A stretch of DNA of 32,256 nucleotides, from assembly GCA_934589835.1 (NCBI GenBank), contig CAKTOK010000013.1, forward strand, positions 1 through 32,256. The letters run 5' to 3'. A model generated the notes under the pieces. It had not been told where the DNA came from and did not search any database. It saw nothing but the letters and a program-made list of their open reading frames with translations. Every line of letters begins with the position of its first letter. Positions within the stretch are counted from its first letter, which is position 1. Below are positions 27,159 through 32,256 of this stretch, one piece after another. Position numbers and translations under genes: made by a program. This DNA is from an uncultured Oscillospiraceae bacterium (GTDB taxonomy: Bacteria > Bacillota > Clostridia > Oscillospirales > Oscillospiraceae).

Positions 27159-28571
27159 ATGAAAGAGAATCCTGCTGCTACACCGGAAAAGACCGTCAAT
27201 ACCTGGCAGGCCGTGATCCTGCTGCTGGTGTCTATTCTGGGCATCGTCGTCGGAAAGGTGATCCTCGGCGGCAACATTACCATCGTTCTCATCATTGACG
27301 CCGCGCTGGTGGCGGCACTGTCCATGATCTGGGGCATCAAGTGGGCCGAGATCGAGGAGCAGATGAAAGAAAACTTCAAATCCATGACGGTGCCCATCGT
27401 CATTCTGATGTTCGTGGGCATGATGGTGGGTATCTGGATCGCCTGCGGCACCATCCCCACCATGATCTACTACGGCCTGAAGATCCTGTCCCCCTCCATC
27501 TTTCTGGTGATGGCCTGCCTCATCACGGCGCTGATGTCCCTGATGACCGGCACCTCCTGGGGCAGCGTGGCCACCGTGGGCGTGGCGCTGATGGGCGTGT
27601 CCGCCGGCTTGCAGATCCCGCTGGCCTATACCGCCGGCGCCATCACCGTGGGCGCCATCTTCGGAGACAAGCTGTCTCCCCTGTCTGATACCACCGTCCT
27701 GTCCTCCGCCGTGGCGGAGGTGGACATCGTGGACCACATCAAATATATGCTGTGGACCACCGTGCCCTGCCTGGTCATCTCTCTGGTGCTGTATATCATT
27801 CTGGGCATCCGCCACGGCAACTCCGCCATCGAGGGCGCAGAGTATCTGAACCTGCTGGACACCCTGAGCACCACGTTCAAGATCAACCCCGTTCTGCTGA
27901 TCCCGCCCGTCGTGGTGGTGGCGCTCATCGCCCTGAAAAAGCCCACGCTGCCCACGTTTTTCGCCGGTATCGTGGTGGCTATCGTGCTGGCCATGATCTT
28001 CCAGGGCACCTCCTTCACCGATACGCTGGCGGCCATGACCTCCGGCTACACCGAGTCCACCGGCGTTGCCATCGTGGATAAGATGGTGATCCGCGGCGGT
28101 CTCAAGAGTATGCTGGACACCGTCGGCCTGGTGCTGGCGGCCGGTATCTTCGGCGCGCCCCTGAAGGCCAGCGGCACGGTGCAGGTCATCGTGGCCAAGC
28201 TGGAGAGCATGGTCAGGAACGAGAAGCAGATGATGATCATGGTGGGCCTGCTGCACATGGTGCTGTTTGTCATCGTGGTCAGCTACTACGTGTCCTTTAT
28301 CATCATCGGCAACATGACCAAGGACCTGTACGACAAGTACGGCCTGGACCGCGCCAACCTCTCCAGAACGCTGGAGGATACCGGCACGGCCATCGCGCCC
28401 ATCATCCCCTGGGGCCTGTCCGGCGCGTACTACGCCTCCACCCTGGGCTTTGAGAGCACCACCCAGTTCATCGCCTTCGCACCCATCACCTATCTGAGCT
28501 GCATCGTGGGCGCGTTCTACATCATCACCGGCATCAAGATCAAGCGCGCCAAGAAGGCGGACGCTCAGTAA
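27159..28571 (+). CDS. NhaC-family Na+/H+ antiporter
   Basis: The 470-residue membrane protein has about eleven to twelve hydrophobic segments. It shows the NhaC marks MTGTSWGSVATVGVALMG (residues about 128-145) and GAIFGDKLSPLSDTTVLSSAVAEVDIVDHIKYMLWT (about 166-200). NhaC proteins exchange Na+ for H+, though some relatives exchange organic acids such as malate/lactate or amino-acid derivatives, so direct solute transport is possible. The ATG at 27159 follows AAAAGGAG at about 9 bases. It is the first gene of the operon. With a sodium-coupled malonate symporter downstream, it could recycle sodium brought in by that symporter (inference). Confidence 0.92.
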   Translation: MKENPAATPEKTVNTWQAVILLLVSILGIVVGKVILGGNITIVLIIDAALVAALSMIWGIKWAEIEEQMKENFKSMTVPIVILMFVGMMVGIWIACGTIPTMIYYGLKILSPSIFLVMACLITALMSLMTGTSWGSVATVGVALMGVSAGLQIPLAYTAGAITVGAIFGDKLSPLSDTTVLSSAVAEVDIVDHIKYMLWTTVPCLVISLVLYIILGIRHGNSAIEGAEYLNLLDTLSTTFKINPVLLIPPVVVVALIALKKPTLPTFFAGIVVAIVLAMIFQGTSFTDTLAAMTSGYTESTGVAIVDKMVIRGGLKSMLDTVGLVLAAGIFGAPLKASGTVQVIVAKLESMVRNEKQMMIMVGLLHMVLFVIVVSYYVSFIIIGNMTKDLYDKYGLDRANLSRTLEDTGTAIAPIIPWGLSGAYYASTLGFESTTQFIAFAPITYLSCIVGAFYIITGIKIKRAKKADAQ

Positions 28572-28601
28572 GGGCTGCGCGCAGACAAAAAGGATCAGAA
28601 T

Positions 28602-28976
28602 ATGATAACTGGAACGGCTTTGATCGCGCTCTGCATGGTGGCGGGAAAGCTGGCCGGCCGCTGTCTCGGTGCCCTGATGGGCACCGGGACAGATATCGGC
28701 GGCGTGGGCATCGCCATGGTGCTGCTGCTGCTGGCAAAATCGTGGCTGGAAAAGCACGGCGGCATCAGCGATGCCATGACCCGCAGCATCGGCTTCTGGC
28801 GGGGGATGTACATCCCCGTGGTGGTGGCCATGGCCTGCTCGCAGAATGTGATATCGGCGCTGTCGGAGGGGCTGATCGCGGTGCTGGCGGGTGTGGCCGC
28901 CGTAGCCGCCGTCTGGCTGGTGATGGCGCTGCTGCCGTCGCATCGCGGAGAAGGTGGGGGTCATGTCGAGATTTGA
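28602..28976 (+). CDS. madL: Malonate transporter subunit MadL
   Basis: MadL is the small subunit of the two-component malonate:Na+ symporter MadLM described from Malonomonas rubra. The 124-residue product has four likely membrane helices. It shows the family pattern TGTALIALCMVAGKLAGRCLG, GVGIAMVLLLLAKSWLE and FWRGMYIPVVVAMACSQNV. The ATG at 28602 follows AAAAGGA. It lies 30 bases after nhaC, and its last 14 bases overlap the madM start, which implies coupled translation of the two subunits. Malonate as substrate is family knowledge; specificity of this pair is not tested by sequence. Confidence 0.9.
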   Translation: MITGTALIALCMVAGKLAGRCLGALMGTGTDIGGVGIAMVLLLLAKSWLEKHGGISDAMTRSIGFWRGMYIPVVVAMACSQNVISALSEGLIAVLAGVAAVAAVWLVMALLPSHRGEGGGHVEI

Positions 28977-29742
28977 ATGGGTCCGCGAGCTGTTGATCGG
29001 CGACAGTCTCCTGCTGTCCGTCATCGTGGTGGGCGTCATCATGATCGCGGCACGTGCCGCGGCGGAAAGGCTGCTGCATCGGCCGGAATATACGTCCGCC
29101 ATCGCCATCGTCACGGGCCTTGCGGTCGCTATACTGGGCGGCATTACCACCGGCGGCGAGCACGGCATTGCAGACGTGGCGCTTCTGTCGGGCATGGGAG
29201 CGCTGGGCGGCTCGCTGGCCCGTGATTTTACCATTATCACCACCGCGTTCCATGCGGACCTGCGGGAGATCAGGCGCTGCGGCCTCAGGGGTATCGCCGC
29301 CCTGTTTGCGGGCGTGGCCCTGTCCTTTGTGATGGGCATGGTGGTGGCGCTGGCCTTCGGCTACCGCAACGCCGAGGAGATCACCGTCATCGCCGCCGGC
29401 GCCGTCACGTTTATCGTGGGACCGGTGACGGCCACAGCCCTGAACGTACAGTCCGGCGCGGTGGCCGTGTCCATCGCGGCGGGGCTGGTGAAGTCCATCA
29501 CCATCATGATCGGCACGCCGCTGGTGGCCAAAAAGATCGGCCTGCACGATCCGGAATCGGCCATGATCTACGGCGCCATGATGGGCAGCACCAGCGGCGT
29601 GTCCGCCGGTCTGGCGGCCGCCGATGAAACGCTGGTGCCCTACGGCGCCATGATGGCCACGTTTTATCTGGGGCTGGGGTGCCTGCTGTGCCCCACCGTG
29701 CTGCACATCCTGTGCAGATATCTGGTGCTGTGGCTCACTTGA
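28963..29742 (+). CDS. madM: Malonate transporter subunit MadM
   Basis: MadM is the larger membrane subunit that pairs with MadL. The 259-residue product has about eight hydrophobic segments with the family features GGEHGIADVALLSGMGALGGSLARDF, FGYRNAEEITVIAAGAVTFIVGPVTATALN and SMIYG-like AMIYGAMMGSTSGVSAGLAA. The ATG at 28963 is preceded by AAGGTG and lies inside the end of madL; a GTG nine bases earlier is less well placed. The amidohydrolase gene follows after 24 bases. In known malonate users MadLM is encoded beside the malonate decarboxylase genes; here none is present. Confidence 0.92.
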   Translation: MSRFEWVRELLIGDSLLLSVIVVGVIMIAARAAAERLLHRPEYTSAIAIVTGLAVAILGGITTGGEHGIADVALLSGMGALGGSLARDFTIITTAFHADLREIRRCGLRGIAALFAGVALSFVMGMVVALAFGYRNAEEITVIAAGAVTFIVGPVTATALNVQSGAVAVSIAAGLVKSITIMIGTPLVAKKIGLHDPESAMIYGAMMGSTSGVSAGLAAADETLVPYGAMMATFYLGLGCLLCPTVLHILCRYLVLWLT

Positions 29743-29766
29743 GAAGCGAAAGGAAGTAGCGGAACA

Positions 29767-31395
29767 ATGAAAAAACTCTTTTATAACGGCAATTTTATTA
29801 CGGTCGATAAAAAGCTGCCCCGCGCGGAGGCCGTGCTGGTGGAGGACGGCACCATTCAGGCCGTCGGCACGCTGGCCCAGCTGGCGGAGGCCGCCGGTGA
29901 CGCAGAGCGCGTCGATATGCAGCAGCGCACGGTGACGCCGGCGTTCTGCGATTCCCACATGCACGTGCTGTCGCTGGGGATGTTCCTGAAGGATGTGAGC
30001 CTGCACACGGCGGACAGCATCGAGGAGGTGGTGCGGCGGGGCCGCGCCTATATCAAGGAGCATCACATTCAGGCCGGCACCTGGATCCGCGGCCGCGGCT
30101 GGAACCACGATAAGTTTCAGGATGAGGCGCGGTTCCTGACGCGGGACGATCTGGACCGCATCTCGCTGGACTGCCCGATCGCGTTTACCCGCACCTGCGG
30201 ACACGTGATCTCCGTCAACACCGCGGCGCTGAAGCTCATCGGCATGACCGAGAGCGCCCGGCAGATCGAGGGCGGGCAGATCGATGTGGACGGGAACGGG
30301 CGGCCGCTGGGCATCTTCCGGGAGCAGGCGCGGCAGCTGGTGCTGGACGCCATTCCGGAAAAGAGCGCCGAGGAGATCCGGGAGCTGATCCTGCTGACCA
30401 CGCAGGAGGCGCTGGCCCACGGCGTGACCACCATCCAGTCCGACGACTTCAAGGACGTGCCCACCAATTTCCAGAAGGTCATCGACGTCTATGAGCAGCT
30501 GCGGCGCGAGGGCAATCTGAAGATCCGCGTGTATGAGCAGTGCAACCTGCCGGTGCTGGAGAAGCTGCGGGATTTCCTGGGCCGCGGCTACAACACAGGC
30601 TACGGCGACGAGCTGTTCCGCATCGGGCCGTTCAAGGTCATCTCCGACGGCGCGCTGGGCGCACGCACCGCCTATCTGCGGGAGCCGTACACCGACGTAC
30701 CTACCACCCGCGGCATCCCCTTCTTCAGTCAGGAGGAGCTGGACGCCCTGATCCTGGAGGCCCACCGCGCCGGTATGCAGATCGCCATCCATGCCATCGG
30801 CGACGCCGGTATGGACATGGTGATGAACGCCATTGAGAAGGCCCGCCGCCAGTATCCCCGCACCGGCGAGCGCCACGGCATCATCCACTGCCAGGTCACG
30901 CACCACGACCAGCTGGACCGCATGAAGGCCATGGACCTGATCGCCTATATCCAGCCCATCTTCCTGAACTACGACATCAGCATCATCGACGACCGCATCG
31001 GCGCCCAGCGGGCCTCCACCTCTTACAACTGGAAGGAGTTCCTGGACAAGGAGATCCCCATCTCCGGCGGCTCCGACTGCCCCGTGGAATCGCTGGACAT
31101 CATGGATAACATCTACGCCGCCGTGACCCGCAAGACGCTGGCCGGACAGCCCGACGGCGGCTGGCGGCCCGACCAGTGCATCACCGTGGAGCAGGCGCTG
31201 GAGAGCTTCACCATGGGCGGCGCCTACGCCTCCTTCTCTGAGGACCGCAAGGGCAGCATCACGCCGGGCAAGGTGGCGGACTTCGCCGTGCTGTCGGCGG
31301 ACCTGCTTGCCGTGGCGCCGGACGCCATCAAGGATATCGACGTTTTGCAGACCTATCTCAACGGCGAGCTGGTCTTTGACCGCGCCGCCCAATAA
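29767..31395 (+). CDS. YtcJ-type amidohydrolase (Amidohydro_3)
   Basis: The 542-residue protein is a metal-dependent amidohydrolase of the YtcJ/N-substituted formamide deformylase group. It has a small N-terminal beta domain (residues 1-55), the HMH metal motif at residues 64-66 (FCDSHMHV), [27 protein letters not shown] and [21 protein letters not shown] and SGGSDCPVE, with the final metal-binding Asp, follow. A C-terminal [29 protein letters not shown] closes the beta domain. There is no signal peptide. Such enzymes cleave amide bonds of varied small compounds; the substrate cannot be read from sequence. As last gene of the nhaC-madLM operon it may release malonate or a related acid from an imported amide (inference). 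The ATG at 29767 follows AAAGGAAG. Confidence 0.9.
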   Translation: MKKLFYNGNFITVDKKLPRAEAVLVEDGTIQAVGTLAQLAEAAGDAERVDMQQRTVTPAFCDSHMHVLSLGMFLKDVSLHTADSIEEVVRRGRAYIKEHHIQAGTWIRGRGWNHDKFQDEARFLTRDDLDRISLDCPIAFTRTCGHVISVNTAALKLIGMTESARQIEGGQIDVDGNGRPLGIFREQARQLVLDAIPEKSAEEIRELILLTTQEALAHGVTTIQSDDFKDVPTNFQKVIDVYEQLRREGNLKIRVYEQCNLPVLEKLRDFLGRGYNTGYGDELFRIGPFKVISDGALGARTAYLREPYTDVPTTRGIPFFSQEELDALILEAHRAGMQIAIHAIGDAGMDMVMNAIEKARRQYPRTGERHGIIHCQVTHHDQLDRMKAMDLIAYIQPIFLNYDISIIDDRIGAQRASTSYNWKEFLDKEIPISGGSDCPVESLDIMDNIYAAVTRKTLAGQPDGGWRPDQCITVEQALESFTMGGAYASFSEDRKGSITPGKVADFAVLSADLLAVAPDAIKDIDVLQTYLNGELVFDRAAQ

Positions 31396-31426
31396 CGCCA
31401 TACGGATCTTACCTCCCCCCTTTTTT

Positions 31427-31472
31427 CCGCAGGAGGACGCACCGGCCGGTACGTCCTCCTGCGGCGTTTTTT
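31427..31472 (+). terminator. Terminator of the nhaC-madLM-amidohydrolase operon
   Basis: A 13-bp perfect stem (CCGCAGGAGGACG/CGTCCTCCTGCGG), capped by a second small palindrome ACCGGCCGGT, is followed by CGTTTTTT. Confidence 0.9.
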
Positions 31473-31554
31473 GGACATGGGCGGCGGAATGCCCAAAAAC
31501 AAAACAGACCACGCCGGCGTGCCCAAAATTCCATCATCCGGCGGCCGCTGTCGA

Positions 31555-31583
31555 TTGCGGTTTTTGCCGCAGCGCGGTATGGT
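31555..31583 (+). promoter_or_regulatory. Possible promoter of the oleate hydratase gene
   Basis: TTGCGG (31555-31560), 17 bases and TATGGT (31578-31583). Both hexamers are weak matches, so this is tentative. Confidence 0.35.
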
Positions 31584-31627
31584 TTTGTCAACAAAGGAAA
31601 ACATACAGCCAACAGGAGGTTTGCATT

Positions 31628-32256
31628 ATGTATTATTCCAGCGGTAACTATGAAGCATTTGCCCGTCCCCAGAAGCCCCAGGGCGTGGACAACAAGTCCG
31701 CCTATATCGTGGGCAGCGGTCTGGCAGCCCTGACCGCCGCCTGCTATCTGGTGCGCGATGGCCAGATGAAGGGAGAGCGCGTCCACATTCTGGAGAAGGG
31801 TCCCACCGCCGGCGGCGCCTGCGACGGTTGGAAATTTGAGAACATCGGCTACGTCATGCGGGGCGGCCGCGAGATGGACAACCATTTCGAGGTCATGTGG
31901 GATCTGTTCCGTTCCATCCCCTCCATCGAGACGGAGGGCGTCAGCGTACTGGACGAGTACTACTGGCTGAACAAGGCCGACCCCAACTACTCCCTGTGCC
32001 GCGCCACCGTCAATCGCGGGCAGGACGCCCACACCGACGGCAAGTTCGACATCTCCGACAAGGGCGCCATGGAGATCATGAAGCTGTTCTTCACCCCCAA
32101 CGAGGAGCTGCAGGACAAGCGCATCACCGACTTCTTTGACGACGAGGTGTTCAACAGCAACTTCTGGCTGTACTGGCGGACCATGTTCGCCTTCGAGAAC
32201 TGGCACAGCGCGCTGGAGATGAAGCTCTATATCCAGCGGTATATCCACCATATCGG
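31628..32256 (+). CDS. Oleate hydratase, 5' part only
   Basis: Oleate hydratases (myosin-cross-reactive antigen family) are FAD proteins that add water to the cis-9 double bond of unsaturated fatty acids, giving 10-hydroxy acids; in gut bacteria this detoxifies host and dietary fatty acids. The 209 visible residues show the dinucleotide-binding motif [21 protein letters not shown] (about residues 25-45) and [15 protein letters not shown]. The family stretch [22 protein letters not shown] follows. The full protein is usually near 590 residues, so most is beyond the window. The ATG at 31628 follows AGGAGG at about 8 bases. Confidence 0.93.
   Translation, partial: MYYSSGNYEAFARPQKPQGVDNKSAYIVGSGLAALTAACYLVRDGQMKGERVHILEKGPTAGGACDGWKFENIGYVMRGGREMDNHFEVMWDLFRSIPSIETEGVSVLDEYYWLNKADPNYSLCRATVNRGQDAHTDGKFDISDKGAMEIMKLFFTPNEELQDKRITDFFDDEVFNSNFWLYWRTMFAFENWHSALEMKLYIQRYIHHI

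Noticed and set aside
28765..31512. 915-codon minus-strand frame opposite madM and the amidohydrolase
   Set aside because: Shadow of the plus-strand operon; repetitive composition and no initiation signals.

Overview
The window looks like a chromosomal segment of a GC-rich Firmicute of the Clostridia, most like the gut Oscillospiraceae. The reasons are a butyrate kinase, an HrcA/CIRCE-controlled hrcA-grpE-dnaK-dnaJ operon, strong AGGAGG ribosome binding sites, sigma-A type promoters and short palindromic intergenic repeats. The species call is inference. Almost every base is in or next to a recognisable gene. I saw no tRNA, rRNA, CRISPR array or transposase.

Layout. 1-872 (-) is the butyrate kinase gene, cut by the window edge, divergent from metG (1114-3078, +). 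Then come tatD and a small monooxygenase-fold gene (-), and an XRE regulator (+) with a repeated operator. 5005-7418 holds lepA inside an unusual structure. Two inverted copies of a multi-hairpin repeat flank the intact gene, and outside each copy lies a duplicate of the nearest end of lepA (79 bp of the 5' end, 87 bp of the 3' end). 7502-14710 (-) is the heat-shock operon hrcA-grpE-pspC-like-dnaK-dnaJ, continuing into a PHP phosphatase, rpiB and a membrane-anchored putative glycoside hydrolase. A near-ideal promoter and a perfect CIRCE precede hrcA.

14858-19592 holds an AI-2E-family permease, an M32 carboxypeptidase, a GNAT-like protein and a Sfp-type phosphopantetheinyl transferase, each with its own promoter. 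19682-22553 holds a Gfo/Idh/MocA oxidoreductase and a ROK sugar kinase, convergent with a GntR/UTRA regulator: a small sugar-handling locus. gapA (-) is divergent from a soluble histidine-kinase-like protein that lacks the phosphoacceptor histidine. mnmA follows.

26127-31395 is a LysR regulator divergent from a four-gene operon: an NhaC-type Na+/H+ antiporter, the malonate:Na+ symporter subunits MadL and MadM, and a YtcJ-type amidohydrolase. No malonate decarboxylase genes are present, so the operon may import and process a malonate-like or malonyl-conjugated compound using the sodium gradient (inference). The window ends inside an oleate hydratase gene.

The two most unusual items are the mirrored repeat and gene-end duplication around lepA, and the NhaC-MadLM-amidohydrolase operon.
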